The notes beneath the pieces are model-generated. The model saw nothing but the letters and a program-made list of their open reading frames with translations, did not search any database and was not told the DNA's origin. From the NCBI GenBank assembly GCA_023386365.1, contig JAEWJX010000098.1:1-19135 (forward strand): DNA of 19,135 nucleotides, in the 5' to 3' direction. The DNA comes from Actinomycetes bacterium. GTDB taxonomy: Bacteria; Actinomycetota; Actinomycetes; Actinomycetales; Microbacteriaceae. Within the stretch, counting starts at the first letter, position 1. Each line of letters begins with the position of its first letter. The translations under genes were made by a program, and so were the position numbers. Shown in pieces: positions 12,626 to 19,135 of the stretch.

Positions 12626-13903
12626 ATGGCACGAATCGGTGAGAGCGCCGACCTGCTCAAGTGCTCCTTCTGCGGCAAGAGCCAGAAGCAGGTGCAACAG
12701 CTCATCGCCGGTCCCGGCGTGTACATCTGCGACGAGTGCGTCGAACTCTGCAACGAGATCATCGAAGAGCGTCTCGCCGAGGCCGGCGAGGAGCCGCAGA
12801 GCGAGTTCGACCTCCCGAAGCCGAAGGAGATCTTCTCCTTCCTCGAGGAGTACGTCATCGGGCAGGAGGCCGCGAAGCGCGCCCTGTCCGTGGCCGTCTA
12901 CAACCACTACAAGCGCATCCGCGCCCGCCAGACCATCGCATCCGCCGACGCCGTGCTCGACGACGTCGAGATCGCGAAGTCGAACATCCTGCTCATCGGC
13001 CCCACCGGCTGCGGCAAGACCTACCTCGCCCAGACCCTCGCGAAGCGCCTCAACGTGCCCTTCGCGGTGGCGGACGCGACGGCGCTCACCGAGGCCGGGT
13101 ACGTCGGCGAAGACGTCGAGAACATCCTCCTGAAGCTCATCCAGGCCGCCGACTACGACGTGAAGCGCGCCGAGACGGGCATCATCTACATCGACGAGGT
13201 CGACAAGATCGCCCGCAAGGCGGAGAACCCGTCGATCACGCGTGACGTCTCCGGTGAGGGTGTGCAGCAGGCGCTGCTGAAGATCCTCGAGGGCACGGTG
13301 GCCTCGGTGCCGCCGCAGGGTGGCCGCAAGCACCCGCACCAGGAGTTCATCCAGGTCGACACCACGAACGTGCTGTTCATCGTGGCGGGTGCCTTCGCCG
13401 GGCTGGAAGACATCATCTCCCAGCGCGTCGGCCGCCGCGGGATCGGGTTCGGCGCCCCGCTGCATTCGAAGCGCGACGAGTCGATGCTGTTCAGCGAGGT
13501 GCTTCCCGAAGACCTGCACAAGTTCGGTCTCATCCCCGAGTTCATCGGCCGCCTGCCGGTCGTCACCACGGTGACGCCGCTCGACCAGTCGGCGCTCATG
13601 GAGATCCTCACCGAGCCGAAGAACGCGCTCGTGCGCCAGTACCAGCGAATGTTCCAGCTCGACGGCGTCGAGCTGGAGTTCGAGAAGGGCGCTCTGGAGG
13701 CGATCGCCGACCTGGCGGTGCTGCGCCAGACGGGCGCGCGCGGTCTGCGGGCGATCCTCGAAGAGGTGCTCGGGCCGATCATGTTCGAGGTGCCGTCGAG
13801 CGAAGAGGTGGCCCGCGTGGTGGTCACCAAGGAGGCCGTGATCGACAACGCGGCGCCCACGATCGTGCCGCGCCCGGCGCGCCGCGCGGAGAAGTCCGCG
13901 TAG
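12626..13903 (+). CDS. clpX: ATP-dependent Clp protease ATP-binding subunit ClpX
   Basis: 425 residues, full length. ClpX is a hexameric AAA+ unfoldase that feeds substrates to ClpP. An N-terminal C4 zinc-binding domain has CSFC (13-16) and CDEC (35-38). Walker A is GPTGCGKT (125-132), the GYVG pore loop is at 158-161, Walker B is IIYIDEVD (186-193), the RKH loop lies at about 234-236, the IGF loop that docks on ClpP is at 273-275, and a GARGLR sensor-2 lies near the C-terminus. GAGGGGAG precedes the ATG by about 7 bases. It is separated from clpP1P2 by the minus-strand copper-type genes, so it needs its own promoter. Convergent with the next gene, 18 bp between stops. Confidence 0.98.
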   Translation: MARIGESADLLKCSFCGKSQKQVQQLIAGPGVYICDECVELCNEIIEERLAEAGEEPQSEFDLPKPKEIFSFLEEYVIGQEAAKRALSVAVYNHYKRIRARQTIASADAVLDDVEIAKSNILLIGPTGCGKTYLAQTLAKRLNVPFAVADATALTEAGYVGEDVENILLKLIQAADYDVKRAETGIIYIDEVDKIARKAENPSITRDVSGEGVQQALLKILEGTVASVPPQGGRKHPHQEFIQVDTTNVLFIVAGAFAGLEDIISQRVGRRGIGFGAPLHSKRDESMLFSEVLPEDLHKFGLIPEFIGRLPVVTTVTPLDQSALMEILTEPKNALVRQYQRMFQLDGVELEFEKGALEAIADLAVLRQTGARGLRAILEEVLGPIMFEVPSSEEVARVVVTKEAVIDNAAPTIVPRPARRAEKSA

Positions 13904-13921
13904 CATCCGCAGCCCCCGACG

Positions 13922-14713
13922 TCACCTGCTGGTCGCGTCCCAGCCGAGGCGTCGACGGATGGCGGCGGCGCCCCGGATCGGGAAGTCGTCGCGCGTACCG
14001 AGTTGCTCCGAGGCGATCTCGAGCAGCATGCGCGCAGCGGTCTCCGGGTCGTGACGCAGCGCATCTTCGATGCGCGCGCCGAGCGCGGGGTGCACCTGCT
14101 CGAAGCGGCGCCGCGGGTCGAGGGTGTCGAGCCGGTCCCGGTCGCCGGGTAGGGCTGCCCCGAGTGCCGTGAGGAGATGCTCGACCGCTTCGCCGCGGAT
14201 GTTGTGGCCGGCGGTGAGCAGTTCGCCGCGTCGCGCCCGCCCGGTGCCGATGAGGAGCTTCGCGAGGGCGATCCGGGTGGAGCCTCCCACGTCGACGGCA
14301 TCGCCGGGGGCGGGGCGCGCGACCAGTTCGGCGACGGCGTCGGCCACGCCGCCGCGGTCAAGCAGTGCCTCCGCGGCGTTGCCGGCCCAGCCGGCGAACC
14401 CCTCGAGTGTCGCCGTGCCGAACTCGATCACGCGTCCGTCGTCGTACACGACGGTGACGCCGTCGTGCCGGTCGATGACGGAGAAGGCGATGCGGTCCGC
14501 GTCCGGCACCCAGGAGAGGTCGTGTCGGAGCGGCGCCTCCGCCCCGGGTGCGGTGATCACCGCGACGTCATGGTCGGACCACTCGTCGACGCGGTCGAGC
14601 TCGGCGGTCGAGCCGAACGCCACCACTCCGACGACGTCGGCATGCGCGGCTGCGGCATCCACGATCCGCTGCCGGCGACGCTCGAAGCGGAGGCGGGTAT
14701 CGGTGTCGGTCAT
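13922..14713 (-). CDS. Nucleotidyltransferase-fold protein
   Basis: 263 residues. The N-terminal half has the polymerase-beta-like nucleotidyltransferase signature: Gly34-Ser35 in VVAFGSTAEL, then WSDHDV with Asp47 and Asp49 as the metal-binding pair, and a later acidic residue in GRVIEFG (Glu97) as the likely third carboxylate. The C-terminal part (about 130-263) is helical, as in aminoglycoside and lincosamide nucleotidyltransferases, where it binds the acceptor. The substrate is unknown. It could modify an antibiotic, a nucleotide or a protein, and resistance should not be assumed. AAGGAG lies 8 bases before ATG 14713. It diverges from the ROK operon across 85 bp, so its promoter may also be affected by the ROK operator. 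Confidence 0.8.
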   Translation of the reverse strand: MTDTDTRLRFERRRQRIVDAAAAHADVVGVVAFGSTAELDRVDEWSDHDVAVITAPGAEAPLRHDLSWVPDADRIAFSVIDRHDGVTVVYDDGRVIEFGTATLEGFAGWAGNAAEALLDRGGVADAVAELVARPAPGDAVDVGGSTRIALAKLLIGTGRARRGELLTAGHNIRGEAVEHLLTALGAALPGDRDRLDTLDPRRRFEQVHPALGARIEDALRHDPETAARMLLEIASEQLGTRDDFPIRGAAAIRRRLGWDATSR

Positions 14714-14733
14714 CGGGTGGCTCCTTCATCGGC

Positions 14734-14763
14734 TTGACACGCACTTCGTTCCCTGGTTTATTT
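14734..14763 (+). promoter_or_regulatory. Promoter of the ROK-sugar ABC operon
   Basis: A perfect -35 TTGACA lies at 14734-14739. With a 17-bp spacer the -10 is TTTATT (14757-14762), and with 18 bp TTATTT. The -10 region falls inside the left arm of the inverted repeat, so a bound repressor would block it. Confidence 0.65.
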
Positions 14764-14776
14764 ACTCCTGAAATAA
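14758..14776 (+). promoter_or_regulatory. ROK-type operator TTATTT-N7-AAATAA
   Basis: TTATTT (14758-14763), spacer ACTCCTG, AAATAA (14771-14776). This perfect AT-rich inverted repeat in GC-rich DNA resembles the NagC/Mlc class of ROK operators, which share TTATTT and AAATAA half-sites. It overlaps the -10 and lies 22 bp before the ROK gene, suggesting autorepression of the whole operon. Confidence 0.7.
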
Positions 14777-14798
14777 CCGCTTCGCAACCCGAGGACCG

Positions 14799-16016
14799 AT
14801 GATGATCCGCGCCACCGCACGCACCGACGTGAACCGTTCGGCCGTCCTTGCACATCTCGGCGCGCAGGGTCCCTCCTCGCGGGCGGAACTCGCCCGGGTG
14901 CTCGGCGTCTCCCCGGCCCTCATGACGCAGCTCACCAAGGAGCTCCTCGCCGACGACCTGATCGTCGAACTCGACCACGAGCCCTCGCAGGGCGGACGTC
15001 CCGCCCGTCGGCTCGGCCTCGCGCAGCGTGGCGGCTCGGCGATCGGCGTGAAGGTCGTGGCCGACCACGTCGCGTTCGTCGAGGTCGGACTCGACGGTTC
15101 GGTGCTGCGCTCCGCGAGCGAGCGGTTCGACGCCGCCGCATCCACGGGGCTCTCCGACCTGGTCGCCCTGCTCGAGCGGTTCATCGCCGGGAGCGCCGGC
15201 ACGCGCCTGCTCGGCGTCGGTGTCGGGGTGCCGGGGTCGGTCGACCGCCAGGGCGACGGCGTCGTCGTGTCGCCGCAGCTCGGCTGGAACCAGATCCCGC
15301 TCGGGGCCACCCTGCGCCGCGCCCTGCAGCTGCCCGTGCTCATCGAGAACAACGTCAACGCCCTCGCCATGGCCGAGCGCCTCTACGGCACCGGGCGTCG
15401 ACACGACAGCTTCCTCGTCGTCACGATCGGAACCGGAGTGGGCGCCGGGATCGTTGTCGACGGGGTCGTACTCCGCGGGTTCGCGGGTGGCGCCGGCGAG
15501 ATCGGCCACACGCCGGTCGTCGAAGACGGCCCGCTCTGCATGTGCGGCAACCACGGATGCCTCGAGGCGCTCGTCGGTGAGGCGGCGCTCGTGCGCACGG
15601 CCCGCGAACGCGGCATCATCGCCGACACCGCCGGGATGGCTGCCCTGCGGGCGGCCGCGGATGCCGGGGACGCCGCCGCATCCGCCCTGTTCGGCGAAGC
15701 AGGTCACCTTCTGGGACGTACCCTCGCCGGCATCGTGCACACGCTCGACCCCGAGATCGTCATCCTGCTGGGGGAGGGCACCGCCGCGTGGCCGCACTGG
15801 GTGCTCGGTTTCGAGCCGGCGTTCCGTTCGGCGCTGCTTCCCGCGCGCCGCGGCGTCGGGGTGGCCGTCGAGACCTGGCAGGACGAAAGCTGGGCGCAGG
15901 GTGCCGCGGCACTCGTGCTCGCCACCCCGTTCGACGCCGAGGGTGTCGCGGGGGAGCAGGGGCGCCTCGTCCGTGAACGGCTCGCCGCATCCGCCCCCGC
16001 CGGGGAGGGCGCATGA
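14799..16016 (+). CDS. ROK-family transcriptional repressor, probably without kinase activity
   Basis: 405 residues: an N-terminal winged helix-turn-helix (about 10-70, with SSRAELARVLGVSPALMTQL) and a C-terminal ROK sugar-binding domain. The zinc site is complete: His237 in EIGH, then Cys247, Cys249 and Cys254 in LCMCGNHGCLE. GTGVGAGI (211-218) is the second phosphate loop. The first phosphate motif, normally DxGGT, reads KVVAD (85-89), and the catalytic Asp of ENDVN is Asn185 in ENNVN. The protein should therefore sense a sugar rather than phosphorylate it. GAGGA at 14791 is only 3 bases before ATG 14799 but 6 before ATG 14802, so the second Met is the likelier start. The stop overlaps the permease start by 4 nt (ATGA), and the gene leads the transport operon. 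Confidence 0.93.
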   Translation: MMIRATARTDVNRSAVLAHLGAQGPSSRAELARVLGVSPALMTQLTKELLADDLIVELDHEPSQGGRPARRLGLAQRGGSAIGVKVVADHVAFVEVGLDGSVLRSASERFDAAASTGLSDLVALLERFIAGSAGTRLLGVGVGVPGSVDRQGDGVVVSPQLGWNQIPLGATLRRALQLPVLIENNVNALAMAERLYGTGRRHDSFLVVTIGTGVGAGIVVDGVVLRGFAGGAGEIGHTPVVEDGPLCMCGNHGCLEALVGEAALVRTARERGIIADTAGMAALRAAADAGDAAASALFGEAGHLLGRTLAGIVHTLDPEIVILLGEGTAAWPHWVLGFEPAFRSALLPARRGVGVAVETWQDESWAQGAAALVLATPFDAEGVAGEQGRLVRERLAASAPAGEGA

Positions 16017-16954
16017 GTCTCGCATCCCGGGAGGCGCTGACAGCGCCCCCGAAACGCGACCTCACGGCTGGTCGACCGCGCCGCTCCCGCGTGCGCTACG
16101 TGCTCACCGTGCTCGCCTTCCTGCTGCCGAGTGCCATCCCGCTGACCGCGTTCGTGCTCATCCCCATGGTCAGCGCCGCGTGGGTGAGTCTCACCGAGTG
16201 GAACCTGCTCGCACCCCCCACGTTCGTCGGGCTCGACAACTACGCCGAGCTGCTGAGCGACCCGAAGACCGCCGAGATCTTCCTGCACACGGCCTACTAC
16301 ATCGTCGGCTACCTGCCCCTGGTCTACATCGGCGGGCTGGCGCTGGCGCTCGCCCTGAACGCCCGGCTGAAGGGTCGCTCGCTGCTGCGCGGGGTGTACT
16401 TCCTGCCGGTGGTGACGAGCTGGATCGTCGTCGCGCTCGTCTGGCGCTGGCTGCTGAACCCGTCGACCGGCGTCGTCAACACGATGCTCGCCTGGTTCGG
16501 CATCGAGGGTCCCGGATGGTGGGCCGACCCCGCGTGGGCGATGCCGTCGATCATCCTCGCCTCGGCGTGGAAAGACCTCGGCTTCGTCATGATCATCCTG
16601 CTCGCGGGCCTCCAGGCCATCGACCCCGGGCTCATCGACGCGGCGCGCGTCGACGGCGCCGGATGGTGGCGGCGGCTGTTCTCGGTCGTCATGCCGCTGC
16701 TGAGCCCCAGCACCTTCTTCGTGATCGTGATCTCGCTCATCAACGGCTTCCAGGTGTTCGACCAGGTGTACGCGATGACCGGTGGCGGCCCGGGCGGCGC
16801 CACCCAGGTGGTCGTGCAGCAGATCTACGACCTCACGTTCCGGTACGGAGCCGCGGGAGAGGCATCCGCCCTCAGCTGGATGCTGTTCGCCGTCGTGCTC
16901 GCCGTGACCGTCGTGCAGATCATCGGACAGCGCAGGTGGGTGACGTATGGCTGA
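16013..16954 (+). CDS. Sugar ABC transporter permease, MalF type (CUT1)
   Basis: 313 residues with six predicted membrane helices after a basic cytoplasmic N-terminus (1-28). The EAA loop that contacts the ATPase is DAARVDGAGWWRRLFSVVMP (209-228), with the invariant Gly at 215. The segment after it, GFQVFDQVYAMTGGGPG, is a standard MalF-type CUT1 feature. It pairs with the next gene to form the heterodimeric channel of a carbohydrate importer. It overlaps the ROK stop by 4 nt and the next permease by 8 nt, a tightly coupled arrangement. The sugar cannot be named; CUT1 systems usually import oligosaccharides. Confidence 0.95.
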   Translation: MSLASREALTAPPKRDLTAGRPRRSRVRYVLTVLAFLLPSAIPLTAFVLIPMVSAAWVSLTEWNLLAPPTFVGLDNYAELLSDPKTAEIFLHTAYYIVGYLPLVYIGGLALALALNARLKGRSLLRGVYFLPVVTSWIVVALVWRWLLNPSTGVVNTMLAWFGIEGPGWWADPAWAMPSIILASAWKDLGFVMIILLAGLQAIDPGLIDAARVDGAGWWRRLFSVVMPLLSPSTFFVIVISLINGFQVFDQVYAMTGGGPGGATQVVVQQIYDLTFRYGAAGEASALSWMLFAVVLAVTVVQIIGQRRWVTYG

Positions 16955-17798
16955 CACCGCCCTCCACCGACCCGCCGGCTCGGGACGCGGTCTCGCGGGC
17001 AGCGTCGTGCTGCACGTCGTGGTGATCGCGGGCGCCGTGGCGATGTTCTTCCCGTTCGTGTGGACGATCGTCACCTCGCTCACCCCGGGTGCCGGCCTCA
17101 CCCTGACGCCCAAGCTCATCCCCGACGACCCGTCGCTCGAGGCGTACCGGCGGCTGTTCCAGGAGCTGCCGTTCCTGCGGATCGTGCTCAACAGCCTGGG
17201 GCTGGCCGTCGCGACGACCCTCGTGCAGCTGTTCACCAGTGCGACGGCCGCCTACGCGTTCAGCCGGCTCCCGTTCCGCGGACGCGGCGTGGTCTTCGCG
17301 ATCTACCTGGCGACCATGATGATCCCGCTGCAGGTGCTCATCGTGCCGCTGTTCGTGGAGCTGAAGACGCTCGGGCTCATCGACACCTACCTGGGTGCGC
17401 TGCTGCCGACGTTCGCCAGCGCCTTCGGCATCTTCCTACTCCGGCAGGCGGTCAACCAGGTGCCACGCGAACTCGACGAAGCGGCGACGCTCGACGGTGC
17501 CGGCCACTTCCGCATCTTCTGGAACGTGATACTGCCCAACATCCGCCCGGCACTCGCCACGCTTACCGTGTTCGCCTTCATGGGCAGCTGGAACAGCTTC
17601 CTGTGGCCGCTCGTGGTGCTGCGCTCACCCGAACTCCAGACCCTGCCCGTGGCCCTCGCCGGCCTGCAGGGGCAGTACACGACCCAATGGGACATCGTCA
17701 TGGCCGGTTCGGTCGTGAGCATCCTCCCCATGCTCGCCCTGTACGTCTTCGCCCAGAAGTACGTCATCCAGGGCGTCGCCAACTCCGGGCTCAAGTGA
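16947..17798 (+). CDS. Sugar ABC transporter permease, MalG type (CUT1)
   Basis: 283 residues and six predicted helices. The EAA loop is DEAATLDGAGHFRIFWNVILP (about 177-197) followed by NIRPAL. The C-terminal block with WNSFLWPLVVL and the ending QKYVIQGVANSGLK are typical of MalG-type CUT1 permeases. The start at ATG 16947 lies inside the end of the previous gene (8-nt overlap), with an AGGTGG-like site about 8 bases upstream. The solute-binding protein gene follows 55 bp later. No ATPase gene is present in the window, so a shared MsmK/MsmX-type ATPase encoded elsewhere is likely, as for many CUT1 systems. Confidence 0.95.
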   Translation: MADTALHRPAGSGRGLAGSVVLHVVVIAGAVAMFFPFVWTIVTSLTPGAGLTLTPKLIPDDPSLEAYRRLFQELPFLRIVLNSLGLAVATTLVQLFTSATAAYAFSRLPFRGRGVVFAIYLATMMIPLQVLIVPLFVELKTLGLIDTYLGALLPTFASAFGIFLLRQAVNQVPRELDEAATLDGAGHFRIFWNVILPNIRPALATLTVFAFMGSWNSFLWPLVVLRSPELQTLPVALAGLQGQYTTQWDIVMAGSVVSILPMLALYVFAQKYVIQGVANSGLK

Positions 17799-17853
17799 TC
17801 CCGGTCGCCCACACCAACCCGCAACCCACATCCACACAGAAGGAGAACGGCAC

Positions 17854-19092
17854 ATGAAGCGCCTTCCCATCGCCGTCGGCATCGTCGCCGTCGGCGCACT
17901 GACCCTCTCCGGGTGCACGACCGCCGCCGAGGACGACGGACCGGTGACGATCACGTACACCAACTTCATCTCGAACGGAGGCAACGAGGAGAACCTGCAG
18001 GCGATCGTCGACGCGTTCGAGGAGGAGAACCCCGACATCACCGTCGACGTGACGACCCTGCCCTACGCGGACTATGGCACGGCGTTGCAGACCGACCTCG
18101 CGGCCGGGACGCAGAGCGACGTGTTCGACCTCGAGTACGCAAACTACGCCGAGTTCCAGGCGAACGGCGTGCTCGCCCCGCTCACCCTCGCCGACCCGTC
18201 GGTGTACCGCGCGTCGGTGCTCGAGGCGTACCAGACCGACGGCACCCAGTACGCGGCGCCGAGCTCGTTCTCGGATGTGGTGCTCTACTACAACAAGGAC
18301 CTGTTCGACGCGGCCGGACTCGACTACCCGAGCTCCGACTGGACGTGGGCCGACGAGCAGGCGGCCGCCGAGGCGCTCACCGACCAGGCTGCCGGCGTCT
18401 GGGGCGACCACCAGCCGGTCAGCTTCTACGAGTTCTACAAGGTGCTCGCGCAGAACGGCGGGGAGTTCCTGAACGAGGACCGCACCGCCGTCGCCTTCAA
18501 CACACCGGAAGGTGTGGAGGCCGCGAAGTGGCTCACCGAGAAGAGCGGCACCGTGATGCCGACGATCGAACAGGGTCAGGGCACCCCCGACTTCGACACC
18601 AACCTCTTCAAAGAGGGCAAGCTCGGCATGATGCACACCGGCATCTGGGTGTTCGGCGCGGTCGCCGATGTGCCCTTCGGCTGGGACATCGCCGTCGAGC
18701 CGGGCAACACCCAGCAGGCGAGCGCCGTGTTCTCGAACGCCGTCGGTGTGAGCGCGAGCTCGAAGCACGTCGAGGCCGCCACCAAGTGGGTCGAGTTCCT
18801 CACGTCGTCCGACACCATGGTCGACGTGCGTCTCGACGCCGGCTGGGAGCTGCCGCCCATCTCCGACGAGGCGAAGCTCTCCGTGTACCTGGAGAAGGGC
18901 GCCCCCGAGAACCGGCAGGCGGTCTTCGACTCGCTCGACGGCATCGCCCTGCCCCCGGTCGCCGCGAAGGGCCAGACCGAGATGCAGGACATCATGTCCG
19001 AGGAACTCATCGAGGCGCAGGCCGGCCGCAAGTCGGTCGAGGACGCCCTCGCCAGCGCCGAGGAGCGCATCAACGCCGTCATCGGCGGCTGA
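17854..19092 (+). CDS. Sugar ABC transporter solute-binding lipoprotein (CUT1)
   Basis: 412 residues. A lipoprotein signal with lipobox LSGC puts the lipidated Cys at residue 21. The mature protein is a cluster-B, type 1 carbohydrate-binding fold (SBP_bac family), with an opening VTITYTNFIS strand, the NPDITVDVTTLPYADY segment, and the LYYNKDLFDAAGLDYPSSDWTWAD block characteristic of the family. Aromatic residues likely to stack on sugar rings include the WTWAD pair and the Trp of TGIWVFG. AAGGAG precedes the ATG by about 8 bases. It is the last visible gene of the ROK operon. Its stop lies 43 bases from the contig end. It captures sugar outside the membrane and delivers it to the two permeases; the substrate is not determined. 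Confidence 0.95.
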   Translation: MKRLPIAVGIVAVGALTLSGCTTAAEDDGPVTITYTNFISNGGNEENLQAIVDAFEEENPDITVDVTTLPYADYGTALQTDLAAGTQSDVFDLEYANYAEFQANGVLAPLTLADPSVYRASVLEAYQTDGTQYAAPSSFSDVVLYYNKDLFDAAGLDYPSSDWTWADEQAAAEALTDQAAGVWGDHQPVSFYEFYKVLAQNGGEFLNEDRTAVAFNTPEGVEAAKWLTEKSGTVMPTIEQGQGTPDFDTNLFKEGKLGMMHTGIWVFGAVADVPFGWDIAVEPGNTQQASAVFSNAVGVSASSKHVEAATKWVEFLTSSDTMVDVRLDAGWELPPISDEAKLSVYLEKGAPENRQAVFDSLDGIALPPVAAKGQTEMQDIMSEELIEAQAGRKSVEDALASAEERINAVIGG

Positions 19093-19135
19093 ACCCCGGT
19101 CCCGGGGGGCCGCCCGGGGGGGCCCCCCCCCCCCC
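19093..19135. other. G/C homopolymer contig end, probably artefact
   Basis: After the stop codon the sequence becomes runs of G then C. CCCCGG and CCGGGG at about 19095-19107 could start a terminator hairpin, but base quality is doubtful. Genes that usually follow (glycosidase, further sugar catabolism) would lie beyond this edge. Confidence 0.65.

Noticed and set aside
15220..17025. A 601-residue plus-strand frame overlapping the ROK and permease genes
   Set aside because: Ser/Arg/Pro-rich out-of-frame translation of ROK and the permease, which have clear motifs in their own frames.

Overview
This is high-GC, densely packed bacterial DNA from an actinomycete, most likely a Microbacteriaceae member (Microbacterium/Leifsonia type). 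The support is paired clpP1-clpP2 genes close to tig and clpX, actinobacterial TANNNT -10 boxes (some placed for leaderless transcripts), YcnI/CopC copper proteins, and a ROK-controlled CUT1 sugar transporter. The genus call is inference. Both ends run into C/G homopolymer tracts that look like contig-edge artefacts, so the window is probably one whole assembled contig.

Left part (about 90-5960) is an envelope and stress block. A CspA-type cold-shock protein, a membrane fatty-acid desaturase and a large membrane aminoacyl-phosphatidylglycerol synthase lie in tandem on the minus strand. The synthase is a rhomboid-like fold fused to an MprF-type catalytic domain. A DHA2-type MFS exporter diverges from it, followed by a convergent RidA-family gene.

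Middle part (about 6040-13905) holds tRNA-Gly(TCC) on minus, a small CxxC protein on minus and tRNA-Pro(TGG) on plus. The protein-quality-control genes tig, clpP1, clpP2 and clpX follow on plus. Two minus-strand insertions break the run: a TPR gene (beside a plus-strand DUF1697 gene) between tig and clpP1, and a three-gene copper-type operon (membrane protein, ycnI, copC) between clpP2 and clpX. Near-identical hairpin terminators close tig and clpP2. A ClgR-like operator lies ahead of clpP1.

Right part (about 13920-19092) holds a nucleotidyltransferase on minus, diverging from an operon on plus made of a ROK regulator, two CUT1 sugar permeases and a sugar-binding lipoprotein. A TTATTT-N7-AAATAA operator overlaps the operon promoter. 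The reading frames overlap (ROK/permease 1 by 4 nt, permease 1/permease 2 by 8 nt). No ATPase or glycosidase is present before the contig ends.

I found no mobile element, CRISPR array or phage region. The most notable observations are the rhomboid/lysyl-PG synthase fusion, an enriched GCATCCGC octamer, the uncharacterised membrane partner of YcnI/CopC, a desaturase whose conserved N-terminus has no ordinary start codon, and a ROK protein that looks catalytically dead with a clear operator.
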